DNA of 64,000 nt from Lysobacter soli (lineage in GTDB: Bacteria > Pseudomonadota > Gammaproteobacteria > Xanthomonadales > Xanthomonadaceae): assembly GCF_003382285.1 (NCBI RefSeq), contig NZ_QTJR01000005.1, positions 186,001 through 250,000 on the forward strand, given 5' to 3'. The position numbers were made by a program, and so were the translations under genes. Below the pieces are notes generated by a model. That model was not told the DNA's origin and ran no database searches. It saw only the letters and a list, made by a program, of their open reading frames with translations. Positions within the stretch are counted from its first letter, which is position 1; each line of letters starts with the position of its first letter. Positions 17,108 through 26,130 of the stretch are shown here, one piece after another.

Positions 17108-19426
17108 ATGGATAGTACCCGCAAGCTGTGGTTCGGATTAGGGGCGCTACTTGTCGCCTCGTTCGCTGTCCTTCTATGGGCGGGCACCGAGATATTCAGG
17201 GCGGCGCCACCAGTGCCGGAGCGTGTGGTGTCGGAACAAGGCGACGTGCTGTATACCCGAGCCGACATCGAAAAAGGACGTCAGGTTTGGCAGTCCATTG
17301 GCGGCATGCAGCTGGGCTCCATTTGGGGACATGGCGGGTACGTCGCGCCGGACTGGAGCGCTGACTGGCTCCACCGCGAGGCGATTGCGGTCCTGGACGG
17401 TTGGTCTCGGGCCCATGGTGCCGAATCTTTCCGGAAACTCCCCAGTGAGCAGCAAGGCATGCTGCGTGCGCGCTTGGAAACCATTGTTCGGCGCAATACC
17501 TACAACCCCGAATCGGGAACGATCACCGTCTCCGCAGAGCGCGCGGCTGCAATGCAGTCGGTCGCATCGCACTACGTTAGTCTGTTCGGCAATGGCGCGG
17601 ACACCGCAACGTTGCGGGAAGCCTATGCCATGAGGAACGATACGGTGCCGGACGCGAGCCATCGGCAAGCGCTGACAGCGTTCTTCTGGTGGACGGCGTG
17701 GGCGGCCGGTACGGAGCGCCCTGGAGTTACCGGCGAGACGCTGGCTCCGGAGCAGGAAGGGGTGGTGCCGCAACGGGTCACCTACACCAATAACTGGCCA
17801 AGCGAGCCACTCATCGGCAATCGCCCCCCGCCGTCCCTTTGGGTGTGGTCGGCGTTCAGCGTGCTGTTCCTTATCGCAGGCATCGCGCTGCTGGGCTGGC
17901 ACCACGCCCGTACGCATGAAGAAGCACCCGCGTCTTTCCCTGCGACGGATCCGCTTGCGAACATGCGCATCACGCCGTCGATGCGCGCGACCGCCAAGTA
18001 TTTCTGGGTAGTACTTGCGCTGTTCCTGGTGCAAATAGTGCTTGGTGCGATCACCGCCCACTACCAAGTTGAGGGGCAGAATGCGTACGGCTATGCGCTG
18101 GCCGACGTGTTGCCATATTCCATCACTCGCACCTGGCACACGCAGCTGGCCGTCCTCTGGATCGCCGTGGCGTGGCTCGCGACCGGTCTGTACATCGCTC
18201 CGGCTTTGTCTGGCCATGAACCCAAGTTCCAACGCTTCGGTGTCAACTTCCTGTTCGTCAGCCTGCTGGTCATTGTGGTGGGCTCCTTTGCCGGCCAGTG
18301 GCTGGCCGTCATGCAGAAGCTAGGGCTCGAAAACAACTTCTGGTTCGGGCATCAGGGCTGGGAGTACGCCGACATGGGCCGCTTCTGGCAGTGGTACTTG
18401 TTCATCGGCTTGCTGCTTTGGCTGACCCTTGTCGGCCGTGCGCTGTGGCCCGTCTTGCGCGGGCCGAAGACCGAGACCCGAACGGTGGTCGGGCTTCTAT
18501 TTCTGTCCACTGTTTGCATCGGTCTCTTCTTCGCATCGGCGCTGATGTGGGGCGAACACACTCATATTTCGGAAGTTGAGTACTGGCGTTGGTGGCTGGT
18601 CCACTTGTGGGTCGAGGGGTTCTTCGAGGTATTTGCTGCCGCGGTCATGGCGCTGATTTTTGTGCGTCTCGGGTTGGTTCGCGCAAGCTCCGCCTCAACA
18701 GCCGTGCTCTTCGCCACTGTCATCTTTATGGCAGGCGGTGTCTTGGGGACGCTACATCACCTCTACTTCGTCGGCACGCCCACGGCAGTAGTGGCGTTGG
18801 GGGCAAGCTTCAGTGCACTGGAAGTGGTGCCACTGGCTTACATTGGGTTCGAGGCCTATCACACCTACCGGATGGGCAAGGCGACCCCCTGGATGGCCCG
18901 CTATCGCTGGCCGATACTGTTCTTCGTCGCAGTTTCGTTCTGGAATCTGGTTGGCGCTGGGCTCTTCGGGTTCCTCATCAATCCGCCGCTCTCGCTGTAC
19001 TACATGCAGGGCCTGAACCTTACGCCTCTCCATGGGCACACTGCGTTGTTCGGCGTGTACGGCATGCTTGGAATCGCGTTGGTCCTGTTCTGCATGCGCG
19101 GTCTGCGGGGCCAGGTTCAGTGGGACACGCGGGCGCTCAAGACGGCATTCTGGTGCCTGAACATCGGATTGGCGCTGATGGCGGTTCTGACACTATTACC
19201 GCTTGGAACCCTCCAGCTGCTGGCGGCCATCGAGCATGGCTACTATTACGCGCGCTCTGCCGAGTTCATGCAGAAGCCGATAGTGGACATGCTGGTGTGG
19301 ATGCGTGTGCCGGGCGACGTGATCTTCAGCGTAGGCGCGGTCGCACTGGCGTGGTTCGTGTTCAGGCTCTGGGTTGCGGCTCGACCCGTGCGGGCCATTG
19401 ATGGTCTGCCGGAGGGCGAGTCGTAG
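17108..19426 (+). CDS. norB: Quinol-dependent nitric oxide reductase (qNOR)
   Basis: A 772-residue integral membrane enzyme reducing NO to N2O with quinol. Length and layout fit single-subunit qNOR (NorZ): an N-terminal helix, a periplasmic region (IGGMQLGSIWGHGGYVAPDW), then a heme-copper-oxidase-type core of about 12 further helices with His-rich segments such as ITRTWHTQLAVLW, WGEHTHISEVEY, TLHHLYFVG and LHGHTALFGVYG. ATG 17108 follows GGAGG at good spacing. Upstream only a weak half-site (TTGAC near 17,042) is seen, so control may run through a different NO sensor. Confidence 0.93.
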   Translation: MDSTRKLWFGLGALLVASFAVLLWAGTEIFRAAPPVPERVVSEQGDVLYTRADIEKGRQVWQSIGGMQLGSIWGHGGYVAPDWSADWLHREAIAVLDGWSRAHGAESFRKLPSEQQGMLRARLETIVRRNTYNPESGTITVSAERAAAMQSVASHYVSLFGNGADTATLREAYAMRNDTVPDASHRQALTAFFWWTAWAAGTERPGVTGETLAPEQEGVVPQRVTYTNNWPSEPLIGNRPPPSLWVWSAFSVLFLIAGIALLGWHHARTHEEAPASFPATDPLANMRITPSMRATAKYFWVVLALFLVQIVLGAITAHYQVEGQNAYGYALADVLPYSITRTWHTQLAVLWIAVAWLATGLYIAPALSGHEPKFQRFGVNFLFVSLLVIVVGSFAGQWLAVMQKLGLENNFWFGHQGWEYADMGRFWQWYLFIGLLLWLTLVGRALWPVLRGPKTETRTVVGLLFLSTVCIGLFFASALMWGEHTHISEVEYWRWWLVHLWVEGFFEVFAAAVMALIFVRLGLVRASSASTAVLFATVIFMAGGVLGTLHHLYFVGTPTAVVALGASFSALEVVPLAYIGFEAYHTYRMGKATPWMARYRWPILFFVAVSFWNLVGAGLFGFLINPPLSLYYMQGLNLTPLHGHTALFGVYGMLGIALVLFCMRGLRGQVQWDTRALKTAFWCLNIGLALMAVLTLLPLGTLQLLAAIEHGYYYARSAEFMQKPIVDMLVWMRVPGDVIFSVGAVALAWFVFRLWVAARPVRAIDGLPEGES

Positions 19427-19580
19427 GAGCTCCGCCGCGCCGGACGCGTGCAGCGTGCCGGCGCGGAATTCAACTGGTGGCGTAACTCCATAAGAGAAGC
19501 GCCCCAATTCTCTACTCATACTCGATGCTCATATTGGAGGCGGTTGCTCTACTGGCATCACGACCGACCAAAGGCCCCTA

Positions 19581-20351
19581 ATGAGTGATCCACAAGTAAT
19601 CGACCTCGAAGCACTCCGGCGTCGATGTAGCCAATGCTCGTTACAACAGCTCTGCCTGCCAGCAGGCGTATCAGCGCAGGACCTCGATCAGCTCGACTCC
19701 ATGGTTCGCCGGCGCAAGACCGTAGGAGCTGCGGAACGCCTCTTCCGCGCCGGTGACAACTTCGCCGCTGTCTACGTCGCGCGCGAAGGTGCATTCAAAA
19801 CCGTATGCATAAGCTCGGAGGGCGAGGAGCAAATTGTCGGGTTTCATATACCCGGGGAGATCATTGGCCTCGATGCAATGGGTGAAGGTCGGCACCGCTG
19901 CGAGGCGATCGCACTAACAAAGGCGAACGTGTGTGAAGTTCCGTTCGCTCAGTTGACAGAGATTGCCGCGCGGGTTCCGGGACTGCAGCGCCAGCTACTG
20001 CGTGTGATCGGCAAGGACATCAATCGCGCTCACGAGCACACTTCCAACTTAGCGGCTCGCCGAGGCGCGCATGAGCGGCTGGCGCTGTTCCTGCATGGGC
20101 TTTTGCAACGATATCGTCTCGTCAACGGCAAGGCATCAAGCACGTTCAAACTGCCGATGAGCCGGGAGGATATCGCCCGCTACCTGGGCATGGCTAACGA
20201 GACGGTTAGTCGAGCTTTTGCCCGTCTTCAGACGGACCGGGTGATCGTTATAGCGGGACGCCGAGTGGATGTTCTGGATGAGGATCTACTGACCCAAGCC
20301 GCGCATCCCGTTGATGAGATCGATCGGGCCACACCTCGCACCGCTAGTTGA
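19581..20351 (+). CDS. fnr: FNR/Anr-type [4Fe-4S] oxygen-sensing transcription regulator
   Basis: A 256-residue Crp/FNR regulator. Cys16, Cys19 and Cys25 (CX2CX5C) plus Cys118 in NVCEVPF match the four cluster ligands of E. coli FNR. A cNMP-type beta-roll follows (VAREGAFKTV, FHIPGEIIGLDAM), then a dimer helix and the helix-turn-helix SREDIARYLGMANETVSRAF with the ETVSR recognition residues that read TTGAT half-sites. It lies just after norB. The FNR-type boxes at 115, 7241, 9453, 9503 and 16233 are likely targets. Confidence 0.9.
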   Translation: MSDPQVIDLEALRRRCSQCSLQQLCLPAGVSAQDLDQLDSMVRRRKTVGAAERLFRAGDNFAAVYVAREGAFKTVCISSEGEEQIVGFHIPGEIIGLDAMGEGRHRCEAIALTKANVCEVPFAQLTEIAARVPGLQRQLLRVIGKDINRAHEHTSNLAARRGAHERLALFLHGLLQRYRLVNGKASSTFKLPMSREDIARYLGMANETVSRAFARLQTDRVIVIAGRRVDVLDEDLLTQAAHPVDEIDRATPRTAS

Positions 20352-20532
20352 AACGTCGTGGTACACGTTCCCCGGGGCCAGTGCCGTCTGATCAAACCAA
20401 GTCAAAATGCTGTGTCTGGGACTGCCATGCCCGAGTTCCTGACGATGGGGTGACTTCGTCTCTTCGCGCCACTTGTGCACTCGTCTGCCACACTGCGGCC
20501 CAAATATCTCGTCCGAACAACATCGTAGCGCC

Positions 20533-21130
20533 ATGCTGTCCGTCGATCATCCTGACCATTTGAAGTCTCTCATCGAGGATGCCTATTCGGAGTTGTAGAG
20601 GCGGATGCTGCCGGGCGGATGCTCTATGTCAATCCAGCTTGGTGCTCCATGCTGGGCTACACACGGGATGAGTTGCTGTGCAGGACGTCCTAGAGATCGC
20701 GCATCCAGAATCGATTGGCCCAACGCAGCAACTGATTTCGACCCTGCACGCGCAGGCGCCGTCCGGCACGCTCGAAAAGCTCTACGTGCGCGGCGACGGC
20801 ACCGTGTTGCATGCCCGGAGTAGCGTGAGCGCACGCTTCGACGACTCGGGACAACTGGAATCGGTCACCGCCTTCATTGTGAATGAGTCCGGGCAGGTGT
20901 CAGCGCTGCAGAAGGCGGAACAGGCAGAAGATCGGCTTAAGGATGCGCTGAGTATCTGACGAATGATCGCTTGGGAGTGGGACATTCGATCTCAGACGCT
21001 CGTTTCGTCCTCAGCCCCGTCCGAGTTCTTGGGCGCGGATATACGCCGACCGGAAGACTTCCTGAAGGTAGTGCGAGCGCGTCGCGCAAGCAATGAGTCA
21101 GGATGCACGCGAGATCGCCGTGTTTCAGTG
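20533..21130 (+). pseudogene. Decayed PAS-domain sensor protein
   Basis: PAS-like pieces lie in different frames with stops between them. In order: AGRMLYVNPAWCSMLGYTRDELL (stop at ~20,690), then EIAHPESIGPTQQL with LYVRGDGTVLHARS and a linker to ~20,959, then IAWEWDIRSQTLVSSSAPSE. No kinase or cyclase output domain remains. Several independent frameshifts and stops show long decay. Confidence 0.65.
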
Positions 21131-21203
21131 AGTCTCGCGGGCAGCCGCCTGTTTGGGGATGACCGCTCATGCCGAGAATGCCGGTGGGGCAGAGATTAGG
21201 CCT

Positions 21204-21306
21204 GTTTATCGGGGGTAGGGGAGGAGCGAGAGGGCTCTGTCAAACCTCGAGCTCAGTGCACCGCGCCGACGATGTTAATGTCCGCTTTCGACCCAAAGCC
21301 GACATG
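21204..21306 (+). repeat. Dispersed palindromic repeat, copy 3
   Basis: GTTTATCGGGGGTAGGG at the left and TTAATGTCCGCTTTCGACCC with AAAGCCGACAT at the right. The right arm is a near-perfect hairpin and ends 13 nt before the next gene. Confidence 0.65.
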
Positions 21307-21318
21307 AGGGGAAGGCGA

Positions 21319-21732
21319 ATGCGGGTAAAAGGATTTGTGATCCTGCTGGCGGCTTGTCTGCCGATGATCGGCACGGCAGCCACGATTGAAAAGCCGATCT
21401 ACGGGAAGTTCGGCGGGATCCCGCTCGACGAAAGCCCAATCATTTCCCACATGCTGTTCGGCACGCTGCCAGACGGCAGTCCGACACCTGCCAGGATCGA
21501 CGAGCACACGGTTCGCGTCGTTCTGTCGAATGTTCTGGGGACTGGCCTGTTCGGCGTGGAGGATGTTGATTGCAGCAAGGGGACGAAGCTGACCGTTGGC
21601 ATTGGAGAGTGGGGAAACATCGGGCCCTCTCCGGTGGTGGAGAAACCATTCAAGCTGCGGAAGATGCACCCGAAAGCCGTTGAAACGTATCGCGAAGCTT
21701 GCTCGGTAGCGGGCGTCTCGCCCGACTGGTGA
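21319..21732 (+). CDS. Hypothetical exported protein
   Basis: A 137-residue protein with a clear signal peptide (MRVKGFVILLAACLPMIGTA, then ATIEKP). The mature part contains VRVVLSNVLGTGLFGVEDVDC and two Cys that could pair. GGGGAAGG lies just before the ATG. No known family recognised. Confidence 0.6.
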   Translation: MRVKGFVILLAACLPMIGTAATIEKPIYGKFGGIPLDESPIISHMLFGTLPDGSPTPARIDEHTVRVVLSNVLGTGLFGVEDVDCSKGTKLTVGIGEWGNIGPSPVVEKPFKLRKMHPKAVETYREACSVAGVSPDW

Positions 21733-21758
21733 TGATGGGAGCCCGCTGATTTCGGCCG

Positions 21759-21792
21759 TGCTAATGCCCGCTTTCGCCCGAAGCGAACGTGA
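21759..21792 (+). repeat. Dispersed palindromic repeat, copy 4 (right arm only)
   Basis: CTAATGCCCGCTTTCGCCCG followed by AAGCGAACGT, a diverged right arm directly after the exported-protein gene. Confidence 0.55.
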
Positions 21793-21808
21793 TCAACTCA
21801 CAGCTGGC

Positions 21809-22492
21809 TCACCGAGGCATGCGCGCCTTCATCTTTTGCAGCATGTCTACCCGGTTTTCCTCATCCGATACGGCCCATTGCTGCTGCGGGATCGTGATGT
21901 CCCCCCGCTCACGCGACCGGCCTTCCTTGGCGGCCAGACCGCTCCGGATCGCCTGCATCCCGTGCAGGGCCATCCAACGTCGATCGTAGGCGGGCGGGTT
22001 GGCGCGGTCCCAATTCACGGCGCGATTCATCTGTGTCCACACGACGTCCATATGCTGGGGCGCATAGTCTGAGAAGCCCTTGTTGAATGCCTGCACCAGC
22101 TCCAGCAGACCAGTCTTTGCTGTTTCATCCAGCAGGATGGAACTGTCGTTAACCGCGCGAACCCGTGCAAGGACATACCAGTAGGTAGCTTCTTCCGGCT
22201 GGTCGTCCGCGTAGAGAGCCTTGGAGATCTCGAAGAGAACCGGGGGGGCATAGTGGTTGGGACGCGCGATGGCCTGTTGCAGGGCCTTGTCGCGAACGCC
22301 TTCATCCGAGGACCTTAACAGTTGCAGCATGCCCTTCGTGGCCTGCGTGTTGATCTCCGCGAACTCGTCCTGCGATTCCACATACACGATCTTTCCAAGC
22401 GGTTGTCGCGATGGAGGCTCCTCCCCATACGCGTTGATGCTTATTGCCAGCAGCAGCGCGATTCCGACGACACAACCTCGATCCATTCCCAT
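21809..22492 (-). CDS. Hypothetical exported protein
   Basis: A 227-residue protein with a signal peptide (GCVVGIALLLAISINAYG). The mature part is alpha-helical in character (DDQPEEATYWYVLARVRAV), reminiscent of TPR/Sel1-like repeats but without a clear repeat. Start MGMDRG is chosen because it puts the signal peptide at the N terminus; the frame is open to 22,579. No family recognised. Confidence 0.6.
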   Translation of the reverse strand: MGMDRGCVVGIALLLAISINAYGEEPPSRQPLGKIVYVESQDEFAEINTQATKGMLQLLRSSDEGVRDKALQQAIARPNHYAPPVLFEISKALYADDQPEEATYWYVLARVRAVNDSSILLDETAKTGLLELVQAFNKGFSDYAPQHMDVVWTQMNRAVNWDRANPPAYDRRWMALHGMQAIRSGLAAKEGRSRERGDITIPQQQWAVSDEENRVDMLQKMKARMPR

Positions 22493-22601
22493 GCCCCGTC
22501 CCTGCCGTGTGTTCCCGCGGATCAGGCCGCATGCCGGGCAAAATTTCAAGTGGTCGAGAGGAAGGAGGCCGCGTCGCATGAGCTTTCAGAATGACAGCAG
22601 A

Positions 22602-22676
22602 ATCCGCTTCTGGCCGTTAGCGGACATTGGGCCGGGCAAGCCCTCCTCGGCGGTGCTAATGTCCGCTTCCGACTTA
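22602..22676 (+). repeat. Dispersed palindromic repeat, copy 5
   Basis: ATCCGCTTCTGGCCGTTAGC with GGACAT at the left, and CTAATGTCCGCTTCCGACTT at the right. Complete two-arm layout. Confidence 0.65.
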
Positions 22677-22701
22677 TATGGGCCACTCAAGGCATCCGCG
22701 A

Positions 22702-23393
22702 ATGTCAGACATGCCTTTCCTCACGCCTCACTTCTGGCTGCTTCTAGTTCTCTATCCCGGCGTGGCCGGGGCACTCTACTTCCATATCAAACTGAAGAGG
22801 CTTGCGTTCGCTGCGAGACTTGGGGAGCTGTTAGCAGCGTTTACCGGCGAGCATGTCGGGAGCCGAGGCTTCTGATCTGCCTGTACGGCCCAACGCTGGT
22901 GCACGTCGACTTGAAGTTCGTGAAGTCTTCGGACTTGACACGTCTCGTCGAACGCCCAGCGGTGCTTTTCGCACGCGATTCGGGGCAGCTCGAATCGATC
23001 CTCGAAGCGGCAGCCATCGAGTGGCCCAACGCGCCGCCCGAGTGGTTCGAGCAAAGAGCGTGGATCTGGCTGCACTACGGAGCGGCAAAGCTGGCGCGCG
23101 GCGAAGTGTTCGAGGCGCTGGGAATGCTGGCGTTTTTTCGGGATCAGGTGCTTGGACCGATGCTGCATCGTCGGGCAGGGCGCCCGCAACGTGGCGTTCG
23201 CAGGATCGAGATGCTCGGCGGGTCCGCCATGGGGCGGCTCGCAGGAACCATCGCAACCTTCGATGCAGAATCCGTGCGTGCTGCATTTCTCAAAGCAATC
23301 GACATGTACCTTGATCTGCGCGCGGATGAGCCACCGCCTCAGCCGGTTGCGACCATGCCTGCAGCCATTCGGAACTACCTAGCGAAAACGTGA
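22702..23393 (+). pseudogene. Nucleotidyltransferase-like gene, 5'-truncated and frameshifted
   Basis: The 3' part encodes a recognisable nucleotidyltransferase-type C-terminal region: YGPTLVHVDLKFVKSSDL, WIWLHYGAAKLARGEVFEAL, FFRDQVLGPMLHRRAG. It joins, after a frameshift near 22,858, to LLAAFTGEHVG in the frame of a short upstream ORF that starts at 22,702. That ORF begins with an unrelated hydrophobic stretch (FWLLLVLYPGVAGALYF). The catalytic N-terminal domain is missing, so a deletion probably fused two genes before the frameshift. Confidence 0.6.
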
Positions 23394-23411
23394 TCGTTTC
23401 TGCTACGAAAG

Positions 23412-23441
23412 GCTGGGCCACTTGAGGTGGCCCAGCTTCTT
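23412..23441 (+). terminator. Rho-independent terminator
   Basis: GCTGGGCCAC pairs perfectly with GTGGCCCAGC around TTGAG, followed by TTCTTC. It lies 19 nt after the nucleotidyltransferase remnant. Confidence 0.75.
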
Positions 23442-23543
23442 CGGTCTCACTTCTTAGCGGACATGTCGTGAGGTGGGCGCTATAGCGCGGGGTATTCGTG
23501 TGCTTCAGATCGAGGCGTAGGCACGCCGATCAACCGGCGAATC

Positions 23544-23570
23544 ACCGCTGCTGGTCGATAGCGGACATTC
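23544..23570 (+). repeat. Dispersed palindromic repeat, copy 6 (left arm only)
   Basis: ACCGCTGCTGGTCGATAGC followed by GGACAT, a left arm alone. Confidence 0.55.
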
Positions 23571-23628
23571 ATAGGCGGAGCGCCGACAGACCAGCGCAAG
23601 AATCCAGCCAGACGCCGCGGAGATCGCG

Positions 23629-24084
23629 CTATGCGTGTGCCTTGGCGCGGGGCTTCAGTCGGAAGCTGATCCCCAAGCGGTTGATCGCATTCATCGCCGC
23701 AACAGTCAGCGTCAGATCCACGAAGTCCTTTTCGGAGAACGCCGCTGCGGCCGCAGCGTACGCCGCGTCAGAGGCGTGCGTCTCGCTTACGCGCGTGACT
23801 TCTTCGGCCCACGCCAAGGCTGCCCGCTCCTGCTCCGAGAACAGGTACTCAGCCTCGTGCCAGACTGGAACAAGGACGACGGTGTCCACCGACATCCCTT
23901 CCTTGATGAGATCGCGAGTATGGATGTCGATGCAATGGGCACACCCGTTCAGCTGGGAGACCCGCAAGAACACCAAGTGAATCAATTTGGCCGGCAGGGC
24001 TGTGCCCGTCGTGACGAAGTGGTGGAGGGCCCCGATTGCCTTGGCACCCTCGGGGGAAACCGTAAACCAATTAGCGCGTTTCAT
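23629..24084 (-). CDS. Carboxymuconolactone decarboxylase/AhpD-family protein
   Basis: A 151-residue AhpD-like protein. The redox motif CAHCIDIHTRDL (CXXC with His three residues on) is the family's active site. Such proteins act as alkylhydroperoxidases or related disulfide reductants; the substrate cannot be told here. It stands alone, 203 nt upstream (in its own direction) of which lies the convergently unrelated DHFR-like gene. Confidence 0.8.
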   Translation of the reverse strand: MKRANWFTVSPEGAKAIGALHHFVTTGTALPAKLIHLVFLRVSQLNGCAHCIDIHTRDLIKEGMSVDTVVLVPVWHEAEYLFSEQERAALAWAEEVTRVSETHASDAAYAAAAAAFSEKDFVDLTLTVAAMNAINRLGISFRLKPRAKAHA

Positions 24085-24287
24085 TGTCGAAGTCCGTGTT
24101 GAGGAGGTGCTGAGCTGCCGTTTGACAGCCCAACAATCCTGTGGACGCCTAAGCGTCGCAGTTCGTGACAGGCTGGCAGATCAGCGGTGCGCGAGCAGAC
24201 TTCGGGTCTTGGTTGTCCGTGGAACTTCATGAATCGGCGGCGCCCAGAGTGCCTCCGCCGGGTCATCTGGCGGTGCCTCAGATGGGG

Positions 24288-24848
24288 CTAGTGGATATCC
24301 TTCAGAACGCTGTACGTCAGCTCTGCAAACCCGGTACCAACCTGCGTTGCCGAGATCAGGGCTAGGCCGGGGCTGAGGAGTCGTCGCGGGAACAACGGTT
24401 TCCCGGATCCGAGGGTCGCCGAGCCGATTTGTACGGTGATCTCGTCCAGCAATCCGGCGTCATGAAATTGCGCGGCGAGGCCACCGCCGCCCATAACCCA
24501 CACATTCTTGCCGTTGGCAGCCGCGAGCATTTGAGTATGAACCACGCGCACGTCGCCATTGGCGAACGTCACGTTGGCACCTTCAATCGTGGGCAGGGTG
24601 CGGCTGGTGAAGACCCAGGTCGGTTGGGTGTATGGCCATGCCGATCCAGTCGCTTCGGAGACGCTGCCTGCATTGCGCAGGATCCATTCGTAAGTCGATG
24701 ATCCCATCGCGATCGCACCGACGCCCTGGATGAAAGACGGATAGCTGGTCTCGTTGATGTCGCCTAGCGGAAACAACCATTCCAGTGAATCGTCTTCAGT
24801 GGCAAGAAAACCATCGAGGCTCGACGACGTGTAGTACTGCGTTTTCAA
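24288..24848 (-). CDS. DHFR/RibD C-terminal-domain protein
   Basis: A 186-residue protein of the RibD-C/bacterial dihydrofolate-reductase-like family: SSSLDGFLATEDDSLEWLF at the start, AIAMGSSTYEWIL, and NVWVMGGGGLAAQF (nucleotide-binding glycines). TTG 24848 is taken as start because AAGGAGG sits at the right distance. These proteins bind NADPH, but the physiological reaction is generally unknown. Confidence 0.8.
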   Translation of the reverse strand: MKTQYYTSSSLDGFLATEDDSLEWLFPLGDINETSYPSFIQGVGAIAMGSSTYEWILRNAGSVSEATGSAWPYTQPTWVFTSRTLPTIEGANVTFANGDVRVVHTQMLAAANGKNVWVMGGGGLAAQFHDAGLLDEITVQIGSATLGSGKPLFPRRLLSPGLALISATQVGTGFAELTYSVLKDIH

Positions 24849-24911
24849 AGCAGCGTCCTCCTTGGGAAAGGATGTGGAACCTAGGAGCCTGTCGTCTCAC
24901 GGCATGAGACC

Positions 24912-24938
24912 CAGGTCCGCCTCTGGCCATAGCGGACC
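24912..24938 (+). repeat. Dispersed palindromic repeat, copy 7 (left arm only)
   Basis: GGTCCGCCTCTGGCCATAGC followed by GGACCA, between the DHFR-like gene and the methyltransferase. Confidence 0.5.
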
Positions 24939-24964
24939 AGCCCCTTGGACGTGCCCTTCAACGG

Positions 24965-25642
24965 CTATGTTTCCCGGCGAGCGACCCAGCCCCGAAAGGT
25001 GAACGCTGCGTAGAACAGTTCGGGCGGCGTGAAACCTGCACGCTCCAGCAGCGATTCCTCCTGCGCCGGTGAAAGCAGGGGTAGCCGCCTGCCGATCCCT
25101 TCCGCGGCGCGCCGCGCGTCGGCATACGCGACGCCGGAGGCTGCCGCGAACGAAGCATAGCGGCCCAGCCAGCGCGTTCTTTCCTCGGGCTCCTGCGCAA
25201 TGCTGTGGTGCGCCACGACGAGTGGAGCACCTGGCTTGAGCCGCTCGCGAAGTTGCCGCAATGCATGAAGGCGTTCCTCGAGGGTGAGAAAGTGCAGGGT
25301 AAGCAGGCAGGTTGCGCCGTCGAAGGGGCCTGCAGGCGCGGCATCGATCTCCCCGTGTATGAATTCCACGCGTGACGCGAGTGGGCCAAGCGTGTTCTCC
25401 GCCAGTGCCAGCATCGGCGCGTATGGGTCCACGCCCACGAATCGCCATCCCGGCCGCGCGTTCGCAAAGGCCCTCAATTCGAGCCCGCCACCGGCGCCGA
25501 GCACCAGGATGCGGCCGTCGTCCGGAGCGTGTTCGGCAAGCAGCAGGTGGGCCATCCGATGCAGGGCATGCAAACCGGGAACCTGCCGCACCGGGCCCTG
25601 CGCGTAACGCGCGACGGCGGTGGCGTCGTGGAAGGAAGACAT
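24965..25642 (-). CDS. SAM-dependent methyltransferase
   Basis: A 225-residue class I methyltransferase: motif I ILVLGAGGGLELRAF, motif II FVGVDPYAPML, and the motif IV-like GATCLLTLHFL. Start MSSFHDATAV follows GAAGGAAG-like bases. It is transcribed away from the Rrf2 gene, and the shared intergenic region holds a palindromic operator. Substrate unknown. Confidence 0.82.
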   Translation of the reverse strand: MSSFHDATAVARYAQGPVRQVPGLHALHRMAHLLLAEHAPDDGRILVLGAGGGLELRAFANARPGWRFVGVDPYAPMLALAENTLGPLASRVEFIHGEIDAAPAGPFDGATCLLTLHFLTLEERLHALRQLRERLKPGAPLVVAHHSIAQEPEERTRWLGRYASFAAASGVAYADARRAAEGIGRRLPLLSPAQEESLLERAGFTPPELFYAAFTFRGWVARRET

Positions 25643-25675
25643 GAGCGGATCTCGCGAGTTGACCGTCCGCCCATT

Positions 25676-25696
25676 ATGTAACACCATTTGTTACAT
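25676..25696. promoter_or_regulatory. 21-bp palindromic operator between the methyltransferase and rrf2 genes
   Basis: ATGTAACA and TGTTACAT form a perfect 8-bp inverted repeat with a 5-nt spacer. It overlaps the ATG of the Rrf2 gene and lies 34 nt upstream of the methyltransferase start, so the Rrf2 protein probably represses both. Confidence 0.7.
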
Positions 25697-26120
25697 GAAA
25701 CGCGACAGCCGGCTATCAGCCGTTCTCCACGCATTGCTGCACATGAACGAACACGGCGCGCCGATGACCTCCGAAGCCCTGGCGCAATGCCTCGGGACGA
25801 ACCCGGTTGTCGTCAGACGCACCATGGGCCTGCTGCGCGAGGCGGGCCTGGTCGCCGCCGAGCGCGGGCATTCCGGCGGCTGGCGCATCGTGGCCGACCT
25901 GTCTTCCGTCAGCCTGCGCCAGTTGCACGAAGCGCTGGGCGAGCCTGCCCTGTTCGCCATCGGCAATCGCAACGAGCATCCCCAATGCCGCGTCGAACAG
26001 GCGGTCAACGCCGCGCTCGACGATGCCTTCGAACAGGCCGAATCACTGCTGCTGCAGAAGTTCGAGTCCATCTCGCTTGCCGACCTGGCCGCCGGCTTCG
26101 CGCGCAGGCGCAAGTGCTGA
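25695..26120 (+). CDS. Rrf2-family transcriptional regulator
   Basis: A 141-residue Rrf2-type winged-helix protein: SAVLHALLHMNEHG, TSEALAQCLGTNPVVVRRTM (HTH) and the wing AERGHSGGWRI. The three-Cys cluster motif of IscR/NsrR is missing; the region has one Cys (HPQCRVEQ), so it is not an Fe-S sensor of that type. It is 10 nt upstream of the flavoprotein gene. Control of the divergent methyltransferase and the flavoprotein is inferred from the operator. Confidence 0.85.
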   Translation: MKRDSRLSAVLHALLHMNEHGAPMTSEALAQCLGTNPVVVRRTMGLLREAGLVAAERGHSGGWRIVADLSSVSLRQLHEALGEPALFAIGNRNEHPQCRVEQAVNAALDDAFEQAESLLLQKFESISLADLAAGFARRRKC

Positions 26121-26130
26121 GGAACGCTGT

